Positions 47,015 to 61,890 of a stretch of 64,000 nucleotides of DNA are shown here, in pieces. The notes beneath the pieces were generated by a model. It saw nothing but the letters and a program-made list of their open reading frames with translations, had not been told where the DNA came from and ran no database searches. The translations under genes and the position numbers were made by a program. Origin of the DNA: Hydractinia symbiolongicarpus. Lineage: Eukaryota > Cnidaria > Hydrozoa > Anthoathecata > Hydractiniidae. Location: contig NC_079885.1 of assembly GCF_029227915.1 (NCBI RefSeq), positions 9,548,001-9,612,000 on the forward strand, written 5' to 3'. The stretch's first letter is position 1; the number at the start of each line of letters is the position of its first letter.

Positions 47015-48747
47015 CCTTGAAAGTTAATACATCGTTTTCACTGAAAAAACAACTGAAGAGGTTGGAACTAGAAGGAAAACAATACGTTTATTTTTAACAA
47101 CACTTGTAGGGTGACAATTCAAACCAAAATTGGAACATTAACCCGGAATTAACAATATCATAAACAATGAATTGAATATCAAAGAAGGATATTAAAAAAA
47201 ATCAAATATAATACTTCAATATTCATGTGAATTTATTATATTTTTTTTTACAACAAAACTTGAAATATCAAAAAAAAAATGTAGTCATAAAAAATATTCT
47301 TATAATCTCTACCATTGAAATAATTTTCAAAATATCTTTCTAATGCTTATAACAAAAAAGAATTTAGAAAGAAACAAAAATAAAAAGATCGTGTATTATA
47401 TAATAAGTTTAGTTTCATTCTTCCTGTAAAAATGGCGGTATGTAAACAAAAATAGAAAAAATTAGTCAAGTAATTTATAGAGATATTTAGGCAAACAGAT
47501 ACTAATCATGTCGAAATTTAAAGTCCACAATCCCTTCTTTTTCAGATTTAAATATTCGCGGCAATTATTCTAACAACTGTCTAACAGCGACAAAAACATA
47601 CAAGTATTGGGAAAGCTCAAAATTACATAAACCTTCCCCGAATTTCTTTTTCCTTGACGAGCTACATTTTGTTTCAAAAGTTAACAAAAATTAATTGAAC
47701 ACATCACCTAAAACTTAACAAATTCTGAAATTTTCAATATCATACAGCTAAAGATCAAACCGACCTAATTTTTTTTATCGTTATACTCACACTCTGTTGC
47801 AAATTAAGGCGTTGGCCTTTCATTTTAACGAAGAAAGTTTGTTTTGATGTCAATAACCTAATTAAAATAAACTTCAGCTATGTAAATACAACGAAGAAAA
47901 GTTCGAATACAACGAAATAACATGTCAATCTAGAGCTTTAAAAAAACACTAGATTCGGGAAAGGCCTATTTCAATAATAAACACATTAATTTAATAATTT
48001 AATACTATATCAAAATTTTAAAGCAGAACAGACAAAAAGGATACGAAAAACACAGCCAATACTAATGGACTTCAATCAAATCTTGGTTATATTTCCACTA
48101 ATCACAATATTGTTCGAAATGCAAAACATATTGTTTGAAAAACCTCAGCCATTTTTTAAGACGCTTCTAACATTTGTTTGAAGTGTTCCAAACATGAAAC
48201 AGTAATTGGTAGAAACTGCAAGAAAAGTGCTAGTTGTCGACATTTTACATACTTACATATGACAGAGAAGAAGAAAAATCAATCCAAAGAAATCCAATTT
48301 TTTTACATATTTGGTGAAAATATAATATCTACGACGACCTTTGTATTCCACAAAACAGACCAGGGTGCCCACAGATTTAAAATTTTACAAATTTAGGAGA
48401 ATTTAGGACTTTGGGTCAAAAATTAGAAGAACACTTTTAGAAGGAAACAGTTATTATTAAGCACACCATTTTCAACATATGCATACTGGCTAACCTTTTG
48501 TCAAAACAGAAGAGCAAGAACACTATTTGGAAAGAAAAAATGCAGGATATGCAATTTTAGAAATCGATCTTTTTGTTTCAAATTTTAGGCTAGTTAGGAG
48601 ATTTTGGGATATTGTTTATTTATCTTATAAATTTTTACTTCCAATGGTGTAAAAATTTCGATATGATCTTTACATTGTTGATCTCATCATGTACTCATTA
48701 CGTAATGTCAAAATATATAATTGCATATCTACTTTGTACAGTGAAAA
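47015..48747. other. Intergenic region upstream of XYLB and downstream of the MROH1-like gene
   Basis: 1.73 kb of AT-rich DNA without a supported gene. It should hold the XYLB promoter and 5' UTR on its left side and the MROH1-like 3' UTR on its right side. Confidence 0.5.
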
Positions 48748-51700
48748 CTAATAGTCATAAAGCAAACTCATGGCTTCTGCAGCTCTCGAACGCACTGATG
48801 CAGAGGGATCTTTCAACAACACAACCAACGCTGAAAATAGAAATTCATAGATGTAAACAATAAAAAAACATGTCACACATAGATCTCACTGAACAAAATC
48901 AAAATAAACATTTAGCAATGTTTTTAGCCAAGTTTTTTCTTACAAGTTATATAACAAGAGATTATTATTTATATTTACTCAGGACAACATGGTTTTTATT
49001 GGAACTATATTTGCCAACGGTGTATTAAATCACGTTAGACTTAACAAAGAAACTGTTAAATTCTAAAAAGACTAATGCTCGAAGCTACAACACTCACTAT
49101 ATATTGTAGTCACAAACCCTTGCTATGGCAGAGGAAAGTTGTTACCAGCCCCCCAGTTCTAGTAAAACCACATTTTGAACATTAAAAACGCATTAAAAAA
49201 GGTAAAACGAACAACAGCAGACGACAGTACTTAAGGATTTTCACAGAACCCACATCCCTTGCTCGGACATCAAGTAGTTAGTAGTAAAATAACATTATGA
49301 ACATTTTGACCATTAAAACGAACAAGTGAAAACAATAATACCATCTACTTACCACTGCAGACATGATCGAGTGACACAGAATTACGTTCTTCTTTGTTAA
49401 GATTACCCAGCAGGAAGCCAACAAACAACGCAGCGTTAGCACGAACATCTGGCCAATTACTTTTGAAAAACGTAACACATCCCATGACATAGAAATTCAT
49501 TTTATCGGTGTAATCTGCAATCTGAAAATAAATTATAATCTCTTTCTTTAGATCTGCCAAAACTTTGTCGGCAAGAAGTGACAAAATTTTGTGGCGACAA
49601 AGATTAAGGCAAAAAAAAAATTAAGGCAGATTAAGTATTTGGTCCAACAATTAATTTGTACCAATAAAAAATTTTAGCTAGTTTTTTTTAAAAATTTATG
49701 CTAAGTTTGACCTTGATGCACTATAAGGAATTACCAAATTTTAGCATCAGATTCTCTGCACATAAACTGAACTTTCTGAGTTGGGTATTTTAGGGTGCCA
49801 AAAAATTTACATCACTGTCCCTAATTGTCCGCCCTTAGTAATCAATGAGATGACGAACATTTTCTTTTTGTCTGGGCCATGAAGGTATATATATAAACAA
49901 CAATAATTTTTATCTATTCATGCATAATTTAAAAGAATGATATCTGAGGGAATGTATCTTTTCTTTCCCCATAACTTACGGGAATAAATTTTTACTAAAA
50001 TTAATTTTTCCAAATTTATGACATGCTTAAAATTTTGCGTACTTTAGTTCTCACGAACTTTCATCATAGTTGCTTTTTGCGAAATTAATTTCAAAAAAAA
50101 CAAAAACACAAAAAACATTGAACTCAAAAATTACAACGACAAGTTTTTCAGTAAATATAGGAAAGTTAAAAAATACAATCATAAAAAAATTCAAAAAAAC
50201 ACATTTTGTCTTCTTTCTAATTGATCCTTGCGAAATTTTTTAATTAACCCTTTTCGCGAAATTAAATTCCCACAATCTAAAAACTCACTCGACCTTTGCA
50301 AAACCGTGTACAAAAATTCTCACAAAAAAGTATTCTTCAAGGTAATTTTTCAGATACAATTGATTCTCACTTCTCATATACAAGCTCGAATTCCACGATA
50401 GTACAAAACTGAGGGGAAATTAATCACTGTATCTAGTTTATGAATATCCAGCTTTGCAGTGGACTAAAAACTTGTGTATTGACAAAGCGTTATCAATATT
50501 GAAAACTAGAAAGTGAATCTATTACGATAAAAATTACTCACGATAAGACGAGATAAATCGTTCATAAATTCTCCGTAGTGCAAATTCCCATCTTCAATAA
50601 GATGTTTCTGGAACATATCATTAATCGCGGTGGAACCAAGTCTTGGACCAATTAAACGTAGAGCAACTTTAGAAGCCTGTAAAAATAAACATTAGTAAAG
50701 CAAATTTGACGTTGGTTCGGATACCAATGCATTTATCTGATCTTTCCAAATCCCTCTGGCAAAATGACAGTCTCTGTGGCTTTTAATTTTAAATTCCCAA
50801 ACTAAAGTCGCCCAAAACAATATTTGCTTAGTAAATATTCGTAGCAACCGCGCATGCCTACCAGTCTCTAAATTACAAGAATGACATTCTCTTACCTTGG
50901 TAACGATCGTTTCTTCGTTTAGATGTAACAGTATACTAACAAAGTTTGTATGGATTTGTTCTAAAAAGGAGTTCTCTGATGGACCATGACCAAAGCGGGA
51001 TAAATTACCAAATAAATGTATAGCAGCTGCTCGAACAGAGGCGTTCTCCTGGAAAAAAATAGACGAAGGTCATATAAATGGAGAAAAAGGGTTGCCAAAT
51101 GATAGTTTTTCATGGTACATTCGTGTATCCATTTTCTACTAAGAATGGTCCGACTAGACCTCTAATCAAACACAATCATTGTAGTCACAAAAAAGTAGAA
51201 TTACTTTGTGCTTTGCTAACACCACTGTTTGGCAAAACACTGGATCTCACTGGAGGAGTTGTCACAATTTTTAGAGTCGAATTTTAAACCTTACTTGAGA
51301 AGATGACAGCGTTTTCATTAATTAAATTTTTTAATAAATTAAAAATTTTTTTTAAAGCTTAAAAAAAAGGTTGTAGTACAAAAATTTTAGGAGATAAAAT
51401 TGAGAAAGATTATAATGATTGCAAAAAGATAAACAGGAAAATATCAACATGTGTTCAATGTGGCTAAATTTTCAGTTTTTGAGAAAAAAATTATGGAGTG
51501 GTTTAATATCCTTAAATGTTAGAAATTAATTAAGACAAATCAATCGTTTCCAACCCTTTTAATGCATAAATATACCTTTTCAAAACATGGTCGTATCCTC
51601 AGACAAATATTGATAAGGATTTGACGAACAGCACCTTCGTCTAAAAGTGCTAATATCCGTGTCAAGCCAGACATAGCTTCCAATGTGATAGTCATCTCAG

Positions 51701-54700
51701 GATCCTCCTTATCATCCATACCTGCCATCATTGCAGATAAAATTGTTGTTGAATACGTCTGTAACTTTTGACCACCCACGCTGGCTACATTACCCAACCC
51801 ACGGATGCATAACTTTCTCACTAAGTGAGCTGGGTCAACAAGTTTTGATAACAAGCTGTTCATGAGAAGTTCGACCAGTTGCATATCACCACAACAACGT
51901 TGGTTAACAAGCTGGAATAATAAATAAATAAACTCCAATGTTTTTTTAAACTCTTTAACACAACAAAGGTACCTTCAACATTAGCTAGTAGAATTACTAA
52001 ATCCCAGCGATGTTTTATTTTTTGTTAACTTTGTAAGGCTTTATTTGAACACATAGCACTTTCAAAGATCATGCCTTGCAAATTTCCCTTCATGTTAAAG
52101 TTATACCGCTCTAAAATTGACAGCCACCACAGACAGGCAGAGTTTTAAAATTCCACACAAATGTATATGGATAAGTTAGCCGATGTGCCACAACCCGTTA
52201 TATCAAGCAGTTATGCTCAATTGAAGAAATCATGAATACCTCAGCGAACACAGCAGCAGGCACGAGTCGTTGTGTATCATATGGACTTGAAAGTGATGGT
52301 AAAAGCGACGAAACAAGATCATTGATTGAAGATGGCTCACATTCACACAAAGCTCTGGAAAGACAAAAACAAATAAACGTGACAGAAACAACAATAATTA
52401 TGTTAAAAAATTTACAACCAAAACGCAGACATTAAGTTCCTCAGCACCTAGAAAACAATATGTTCAGCAATTTCAAAGCTTAGGCTGGAAACACAAATTG
52501 AGCCTTTGTAATATATACGTAAGATACGTGAGAACGTGCCAATACTGATTTCCACTCAAGAATAAAACAGAGAAGAAAGTGATTTCTGAAATCCGATGGG
52601 TTGATAAAATTTTCTGTTTTGATCCAAACTGAAAGTTAAAATCATTTCAACTTTCTTTGCGAACATGATTGGTTAGCTATATAAACACAAAAGGAAATCA
52701 GCAGGATAGCCACTTAAATAAAGCATTCTTCTTCTTTGGTTCTGTTTTGTTTTTGAAGGAAAATTTACTCACACAACGACTAGTTGTAAACCATCACAAA
52801 ATGTAGCCGTATCATCAAACAAAGACCAAACATCCTTATCATCAATTTGTTTCTTCAAGGAGGTGCATTTAGTTCGGTTAATGAATTCTTTGAAACAAAT
52901 AATAGCCATACTGCAACGAAAAGATAAACGCATTCAGACTTTAATACACTGTCTTTCTTGATTAAAATTTTCTTAAATGTTCTTAGATTAAATTTTACAT
53001 GTTGGGACTGGATATACTCAATTTTTATCGGGATAATATAAACAGGGTATTTAAAAGGTGGCTGTTGTGAATGCTTTGAAAGTTGACTTGCCTAAACCTC
53101 TGAATACACACGAATATGGAGCATTAGAAGATGCAGCAAAGAGGGTTTTAGAACTCTTCAAAATACTTCAAACTTAACGTAGAAGCATATTGTTGTGCAT
53201 GGTGTTTGTTTGTCTTACAGTTCAGGTAACCCAAGTCGTCCTCCTTACTGTTGTTCAATGGAGCACAAAAGTTCCTCGTTTTAATTGCGGTTCATTCTTG
53301 AGGTTTTACCAAACACACTGATTAGAATTTAGGTAACTTAGAAAGATAAACGCAAGGTAAATGCTTGGTAGCCTTTATCAAATTCGCAAAATCAAGTTCG
53401 CTTTTCTAAACGTCCGTTAGAAGATCAATGTCAAAATTTTTAATGAAAAGAATGCATTAACAAATGTGCTGGAAATAGTTCATCGCAAAACATAAACAAA
53501 CTTTTTATTGCCTAAAACCGACATTATAGATTTTTTAATACATTAGTAAACTAAATATTTCATTTTTTGAATCAAGATGGAAGAACGACTAAACCTATAC
53601 CCTTGTTTTATAAAGAGACAAGTGCAAATAAAATTAATGTTTGGTAAATACAAATATAATTACCAAACATTAATTCTTTACACCCGTCTCTTCAATGAAA
53701 AGTGTATTGGTTTAGTCGTTCTTCCAAAAAAACTGGTATTACCTTAGCGAATTCAAATTTAGAATTATGTTTTTAACAACAGGGAATTTCCTAGCATAAC
53801 TGATAAACAAGGAAATGGAGCTTCTGCATGCCAGTTGCCAAAAAAACAAAACAGAACAGTGCTTAGTGCTTTCCTAAGGCAGTGCATTTATACCTCATAG
53901 GAGAGATTGTTGAGATAACTTCCTTTTTCTTCCCTTTTATATGATCTTGGACTGATATCTTCACATCCACACATGAACCAAGTCTTAACAAAGTAGCCGA
54001 AAGAAGTTTTGGAAATAAATTGGATACCAGAACTTCAGATTCAGGTACTTTAAAAATTTCGGTTAGAGCAGCAGACACCTAAGATAAAGGATTGTAAATG
54101 TATGTCATGAATGTATATTAAAAAAAGGTTGATAATTAAATTTAATTGGTTACTAGTAAAATTACTGATTAAAACTAAACAGATAACCTTTATTTATGAC
54201 AAATAGTGTTGGCACCACACCCAAATTGTGGAAATAAAACCAATTACAGGCATCCTACTTCATTTCAAAATGAAAGTTAAGTAGTTTCAAGAAGCATTTA
54301 TGCAGTTTTGGAGTTCCTTTGGAATGTTTTTATTTATGATATTTGAGGGCTTTTAACTATGTTTGTGGGCTATGATATTTGAGGGCTTCTTAACTATGTT
54401 TGTGGGCTAAGTTTGTCAGGTTTTTAAAGAATGACATGTTTATGGAGTATGAATGGAATTCATTAAGATTCATGTCAACTATTTTAGTTCGATTTGCAAA
54501 TGCAACTATGGAGGTAATACTTTTTGTATCACAAACTGGATTTTTGTCTTTTTTCAATTCCCAAAGTTTGAACTTAACATGTTGCTTATTAAACTCTGTA
54601 GAAGTAGAATGAGACAAAAATTTTGAGGTCGATTTAAGAAAATTGCAAAAATATTCTCAAGCCAGAAAATTTTAACAATTTGACAAAGTGTCGCAATCCC

Positions 54701-57700
54701 TGCCTTAGGGCCCAAGAATTAATTTGGACTAAATTTAAGACCTACAGATTTTTAATTGGGGAAGTTGTCCTGTGTTAAGATTGAAAAAATAGTGTTTTTA
54801 GAGATATCTAAGCTATTTGTGAAAAATGTTAGGGGTGCCTGCTGATTTACAAACAAAAAATAATATACTAACTGCAAGTGACAAAGGTGTTGCAATTCGA
54901 GTCATTTTGAACTTATCTTTGGTATCTTCGTGTTCAGTATAAGGAGGAGAACGATGCAACAAATCAAGCAGATGATCAAATGCATCTGAGGTGAGATCTT
55001 TGTCTTTTGCTAGTGTTTTCCAAAATTCACATACAGTTCTAAGAATATAAATCAGTTACAAAAAAAATTAAAAAACACACATATTAAAATCTGTATCAGT
55101 CTCTGTGTAGGAAAATGAATTTGAAGTTGTACTCTTTTATCCATTTTCTGAATATTTTAAAGACACGACATCGTCAGAAATGTCCAAAAAACAATTTGTA
55201 AAAAAAATTTCTACATGTAATTTGTTTCTTCCCAGAGGCTTAAAACACAAAATGATAGAAACTTGCAAGAGGTAATGTTGGTAATGTCGGTTCAATTTCT
55301 GGTCATTTTCTCTTCACAGTTAATTAATATTATTACTTACGATTTAAATGGTACTGGGAAATCCAGGAAAGCCTGCAACACTTGTATCAAGTGATGCGTA
55401 GCTAATGTCCTCATTGCAACTAGTGAACCAGTAATGGTTTGATTAAAACTGACAACGCTTAAGTTGTCAACAATTTCTTTGACTAAAGTATGGACCTATA
55501 AATAAACAGAAAATAATAAGCAGAGGTATCAGAATAGAGACATTATTTTATTTTACATGGAAAAATTCATTCAGGTCTTTTTAGAAAAATGTTGGTATGT
55601 GTAGCGCAAAGCACACGTCCTGTATTTTAAGGATGATTTTAGACATGGAGATAAGGGTTGGCTGCTTATAAAGTTTGGAATTTTGTACGTACTAATAACA
55701 GCATGCCTAAATCGATTTACACGTATTTAAGTGTGTGTATGCTATTTACGTGTTTTGTTAAAAATCACGAGTAGGCCTATTAAAAAGAGGTTATTAACAA
55801 AAAACAAATGACAGTATGGAAGCTTTGGACATAAAAAATAACGTAAAATTCATAAGAAAAGAAAGAAGGGGTTGAAAGATTTTAAAACACGTCAGATGCA
55901 TAACGCCAAAAAATGTCAAAATCTAAACTTAAAATTACTAATGGTAAAAACTAGAATTTATGGAAAGGTGTATGGAAAACAAAAAAAAAAAATTATACTT
56001 CTTTTCCAAGCTCTGCACCACGAAATTTCATTAAACAATTCAACATGGCACATGCACCACTGGAACTTTGACAGTGGGGATCTTTTAGGCCATCTGTAAG
56101 TGAAAATACAAGTGTTTTGACTTGCTCATCTGGTGTCTTTTTGCTGATTACCTGCAAGAAAAACAAATTTTAAAATTGAAATGCCTAAAACGTTAAGAAA
56201 TCCTTGACCTCTATCTAGACAGGAAATGGACAAATCAGTTAAATTAGAATTTGAGCATTAAATGCAAAGAAAATAAACTAAAGAACAAAAATATGAGAAT
56301 TCCCAAAGGTTGAAAAAATCAAAAATCCTTATTTTGCACGAATAATAAATTTTGTGTCTATTATAATATTAAACTTTTAGTATAGCTTTAGGTTGGTCAA
56401 AATACAATTTCCAGTCTTTTTTAAACAAAAATTGTAATTCCAACTTGTCATTTTGCAGAGCTGCAATGCTTATTTGTTTTGAGAAAAATAATTCAAGGAA
56501 TTGTTTTAAAGTTGATAAGGCTAGAAACTCAACTAAGAAACCATGAAATTGTTAACTTTATGCGAATACGAAAGAAAAGTGAAACCGACACAACTGAGTG
56601 TCGATTTTAACCATTAGTAGTTACATAAAACTATAAAGACAAGTGTTTTCTATCTCTCGCACAGGTCGTTGCTCATATTAAAGCTAATTTTTACAAAAAT
56701 TAACAAAATTATCAAAAAATTACATGAGATTTTAAAAAATCTTTTGGTCTTTCTTTCCTTTTTTTTTTAATTGACATTTTCCAACCCTCCTTTGCAATTT
56801 AAATTTCAACTTTGCAATCTTTTATTAAACAGATTCCCATCCCAGTAAAAGTTGGACTACCAACCCAAGTATAAAAATTGATACATGGCAATTGAATGAT
56901 CACACAGAATACACTATGACCGATTATTTTAAGGAGGTACCATATTTGTGTTAGACCAGAGACTGGAATAGACAGTAAACCTTTTTTTTGTGACAGATAT
57001 CACATTTTACTGTGTTTCGCTGAAGAGTGAGAAAATAATACACTGATTAAAATTGGCATTGGTTTAGTACTACTTACAAAAAAAGGAAAACATAAAAAAG
57101 GGGAAATCAGACAAGCCAAGATTTGCCGTCGCATGAAGCAAATATTTACTTATTTAATTGGTATTATGCTAGCTGAAACTTGAATACAAAAAAGTTACCA
57201 TAGAGAGCTCATTCACAACATTAAAAAGAACAGATGGTTCGCTCTTGTTTAAACTTTCTTTCAACTGAGTTAAACCTTGAATGCGATCATCATTAACATT
57301 TGGAGGAACGCCTGAAAAATTGAATAAAAAAGGATTCTTGATAATAAATTCAATATTCACATCTTTTTTTTGCCTAATATTTTATTATTTAGGGATGAGG
57401 TCCATACACATGTAAAAATGTTTACAAACCTTCATATCGGTCATTGATAGTCAAAAGTAACTGTACGCACTGCATGCTATTTTGACGCACTGAAGTCACT
57501 GGATCAGTACATCGTGGTAAAAATCGACCCAGAATGTAACCCAAGGTGTTGAAATGTATACCACCCTGTCAAAATCATTTAAAAATCAAGTAGCTTTTGA
57601 TTCAGCACAGAATTTTTGGTATTATTAAGAAGTACATAAATGTAGATGAAAACTTACAGAAAAATTGGCTACATTCAAATAGTTTTGAAGTATAACTTTG

Positions 57701-60700
57701 ACAGTAAGGAAAACTCTTTCTCGCTCATAATTCTGAGCCGAAGTCATGTATGGTTCCAGCAGCTAAAAAATATGAAACACTTAAATGCTGCTATATTGGC
57801 TGATGATAGGTATGTGATCAATATTGATAGATCGTACAAAAAATCAACACATTTATGAAGAGTTCTACTACTACTATTTTTTATTAAGAATGCAAAGTAA
57901 AGAAGATCAGCCATGAGAAAAAGTAAAACAAGGTTCTTGCAAAAAAGTTCAGAGACAAAACCATCATTCCTTATCCTATTTTCTTGGAGAGTTATGTCAA
58001 CAACAATGTTAATAATACATCTTGTAACGCATACTGTCTTGAGATTCAATACCTTGAGAAGTGATTGGAGAGGTAATGGCTTTGGATCTCGACTAGATAA
58101 TTCTTTCATCAACGCATTTAAACTTTCGACTGCTGAGTTTATCAATTTCTCTGCCTCTTCCTAAACATCATCAAATTAATGAAAATTTTTTACTTAGCAA
58201 ACCTCTTTAAAGACATTATACCGTTTGCGTAAATAAAACGATTTCTTTAAAAAAATATTTTTGCATCTTTAATAATTTTTATTACCTCTGACTGGGTAGT
58301 GGTATCTTTACCACGTAATGGTGACTGCTGTGAAGACAATATAGAAACAGGGTAGACATTGCTGCAGCATACGCCAACAATTTCTGAAATGTCTGTATCA
58401 TTTACACTTTCTTCCAACTTACTAATAATCCCTTATTAAAGAAATAAACATACTTCCAAAAACTAAACATACATTACTTTTAAAAACTAAATAAAAAGAA
58501 AAGAAGATTCAAAAATATTTAACATCCAATATGTTTAAATAACTTATTCCCCCATCCCTCAAACACTGTTCCAACATTCTTTGATTTGGATGTGATGTTT
58601 CCTGAATTTTAAGTTCTTGTTTTTAACACATGAAATGCTTGACATAATACAAGGTAATGGCACTTAAACATTAAGGCTGTATCATCTTTTACTAATCCCG
58701 ATTTTAAAGCACTCTTAGCGTTCTTAGTGGGTTGAAATAAGAACATAAAATACTATCCTTCATACTTATTAACTGAGTTAAACCTTGAATCCAATCATTG
58801 TTAGTATTTGCAAGAAATACCGGCAACCTTATTTTAATCTACGTTAATTTTGCGTAAATGTTTATATTGAAAAATTAAAGTGTCTAAAGCTACTTGGTCC
58901 AAATGTTTATAAACTGAAAACAGCTTCAGGGACGTAGTTCTCAAAAAAAGAACATAACAAACAATGCAAGGATACACTAAATTAGTTATAGCATCGATTG
59001 CTAGTGCCCGTGTCTCTGTGGCTGCAGTCTTTGATTCTGATTTTAAAAACCCCTAAAAAATAATTATATTTAGACAAAACAAAGGACTTAAACAAGACAA
59101 AAACAATAGATGTAACATTAATTTACGTACTTCCATGTGTTTTAAGAGATCTGTTCTACGTGTAAACACGTAATTCTCACTCTGCAAGTGATTAGGTTGC
59201 ACTGCTCGACCAATCAATTCAACAGCTCGAATTAAATTTTGTTTCACATTATTATCACGTACGGTTGTAAAATGTGGATTAATGACTCGCATCACATTTG
59301 ATTCCAACCGTGCACTTACCAGTCTAAACAAAAGGTTAAAACACTTAAATCAAACCAAAAATTTGTTTCTGAATCAGTTAACATGAAAACTATGTAGGAA
59401 CACGAAAAAATGAAAACTTTACTATGTAAAACAGACTTTTTAAGGGGTACAATATTTCTTACAAACAAGAAAGTTTGCCTATATTTAGGTGTTCTTGATT
59501 AAAGTTTTTTTATCATTTATCACTGTACCCAGGTGGTCCATAGAACACAACATATCCATAACACAACATCACTGTGCTTTTTATTCTTTCCACATCTGCT
59601 TCTGATTTATCCTAGATGAAAAAAAAAGAAAATAAAAAAAACCCTTTTCTATCTAAATCCATCACCATTGCTTAAATGATTTCAGATTTCTTGTACCTTA
59701 ATTAATCCCATAAATCCTGTTGCTTTACGAACCATTTGAGTTTTCGTAACTTCTTCTAATTTCATCAAACATTGATCAAGGTGAGATGCGGCACAAAAGC
59801 CAACTCCAACAGCGCAACCCTCTCTCTCAGTTTGATTGGTATGATCAACCGATGAAAATATTAAATTTAGATGCTCTCTAATAAAGTCTGTAGTTCCAAT
59901 TTTACGTAAAACTACACCAAGGCATTTGTAGAGAAAGTTCTAAAATATTAAGAGTCAACATAGAAAGAAATATTGAGAGAAATTATAAAGTATAAAAAAA
60001 GTACGTAAGGAAACCTTTTCCTCTGTACAACCAGCATACAAAGGCAATTGAAGGCCAATTTCACGACCAAATGCTAGGAACCATTCTTCTGAATCAACAG
60101 CACTTAAGGTTTTTGCTAACAACTACAAAGAAATAACAACAAAAATAAGAACAACACAAATAAATATTTAAATAAAAATCAGAAGAAGCAAACAAGGGTA
60201 CAGTAATATTTCAGATACCTTAAGAATAAGATCTTCCCATGCTTTTTGATTCCAGTTTTCTGAGTCGTATGAATTTTCTAAATAATTAATATTGTGACGC
60301 AACTAGTTTAGATGAACAAATAATATATAACATTTCTCTCATTAAAGATAAAGCTATTTTTACAACTGTCAAACATTAACGCATTATCAAAATATACTAG
60401 TCTCATACCTTCTAAGTACACTGTAAGTTTTGGAATGACAGTGTCCCACATTTCCACGATGTTGGGATGTATATTAGGTGAATATGACTTCAAAAAGTTC
60501 AGAATATGTATTCCTCGACCACCTCCTTTTAATGGATGTCCAGTGATCACCTAATACAAAATAAAGAATATTTATGTGAAACAAGCCTTAGGGTGCAGGA
60601 TGTTCAATCAAAAGATAAGAAGTAATCAAGAATTTAAGAAGTAATTTTTTGTCAAGTAATCCAAAATCTACAAGCTACTTACAATAAGTCTTGATAGAAG

Positions 60701-61226
60701 CGCTTGTGGTTTTGGCACATTCACTAAAAACACAATAAATTGGAGTGTGAGATGTCAAAAAATCACATCCGCATGTTTAAAACTTGAGCATGGATTAATA
60801 TTCCAAAAAGGCCAAAAATCATGACACTTACAAAAACTTCGCTTGTAGCATTTTCTTCTCCGATAAGAAAACATCGAAAAAAACATTAAATATTTAACAT
60901 TTTAGAATTTTTCCTGCAACTTTATATTTCTGCAAGCCAAACAAGGTGACACCTCATTGCGCATTTAATATTAAAGTAATAAACAAACTTAGAATAATCG
61001 TCTCAGATAATATTTCTAGGATTTCTCGCTACACAAAATTATAAAAGCTAAAACGGAAGTTTGAATATAACTTAACAGTACCTTGAACTGTATATTGAAT
61101 CATGTAACTCTCATCTTCTTCTTCTCTTTTCCTTGATGCAATAATTGAAAGAGCACGACATACCGCCATTATTGATTCAGTGTAATGACTAGGTAGCAGA
61201 AATTCCAATAAATATGGCCAAAGCAC
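48748..61226 (-). CDS. MROH1: Maestro HEAT-like repeat protein, MROH1-like (C-terminal ~1158 aa; partial)
   Basis: Twenty-five exons, minus strand: 61082-61226, 60683-60723, 60409-60550, 60219-60277, 60015-60122, 59697-59939, 59529-59611, 59131-59323, 58976-59052, 58286-58421, 58053-58160, 57658-57762, 57430-57565, 57199-57311, 55999-56151, 55341-55495, 54873-55038, 53894-54078, 52773-52910, 52240-52354, 51576-51911, 50896-51048, 50542-50676, 49353-49521, 48748-48830. Phases close throughout; the 58976/58421 junction is the least sure. Matches to human MROH1 run along the length: VLWPYLLEFLLP, SPNIHPNIVEMW, NFLYKCLGVVLRKIG, MLCYGYVV, VRKLCIRGLGNVAS, CLRIRPCFEK, KDPSASVRSRAAEAM. HEAT repeats make up nearly all of it. 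The first ~500 aa lie beyond 61226 or off the window. The nematode homologue HPO-27 has been reported as a lysosome fission factor. Confidence 0.92.
53578..53726. repeat. Small foldback MITE in an MROH1-like intron
   Basis: 149 bp with perfect 18-bp termini TGGAAGAACGACTAAACC and GGTTTAGTCGTTCTTCCA, and a second inner stem ATTAATGTTTGGTAA / TTACCAAACATTAAT around the centre. The nested palindromes suggest a hairpin-forming MITE. No coding capacity. It lies between exons 53894-54078 and 52773-52910, which join in phase. Confidence 0.85.
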
Positions 61227-61539
61227 CTAAACACAATAAAGTATTCTTACAGTAAAAAATATCTAGAGTATAAACACAATAATGTGTAGTCCCAAAAATT
61301 CACCTACGTACTCAACAAAGAAAAATATAATGGATTTCAAATTTTTTGATGATATCAGGAAGTGTCCAACACATATAAAATAATTTCTTCAGTAGTGTAT
61401 GAATCCAACTAATTTTGATTCCAGTCAATTTTCCCAACCTGTCGTCACGTTTGATAATAACATTACTAGTCGATAAGGCCTGTGGAGAAATCCACTTAGG
61501 CAGGAGGACAATAAAAAAATAGGTTGTGTTAGATTTTTT

Positions 61540-61890
61540 GCTGACGTCAGCAGTGCAGATATTTGCCGAAGTTTAGTTTATTCGTTGCCTGTAATGTGTA
61601 GAGGTTAAAGCGCTGATCAAAATAATACAGGATCATATGTTTTTGGCAAACGCCTAAGGAAATATAAGGTTTTAATAATTTTGCTGATATCAGCAATGGC
61701 TAGTCAAAACTGTAAAAATTTTTTTCAGAAATTTGTATGCATGTTGCCTTCATCGTATAGATCTTGAAACGCTGATCAAGAAAATGTATAGGATTATGTG
61801 CTTTTGACAAACGGTTGCAGAGATATTAAGGTATAAAGGTTTTTGATGACATCATTAACCCGTCCATTCCGAAATGGATTTGGGGACACC
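61540..61890. repeat. Dispersed repeat family, two tandem units (copy B)
   Basis: Two diverged units of about 156 bp begin near 61581 and 61737. Each reads GTTGCC, GCTGATCAA, ATAGGATTATGTG/ACAGGATCATATG, TTTTGACAAACG and GAGATATTAAGG, and ends with a TGATGACATCA-like segment. They match the region 18641-19010. The LINE copy 2 tail begins directly at its right edge. The region lies beyond the last MROH1-like exon seen. Confidence 0.55.
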
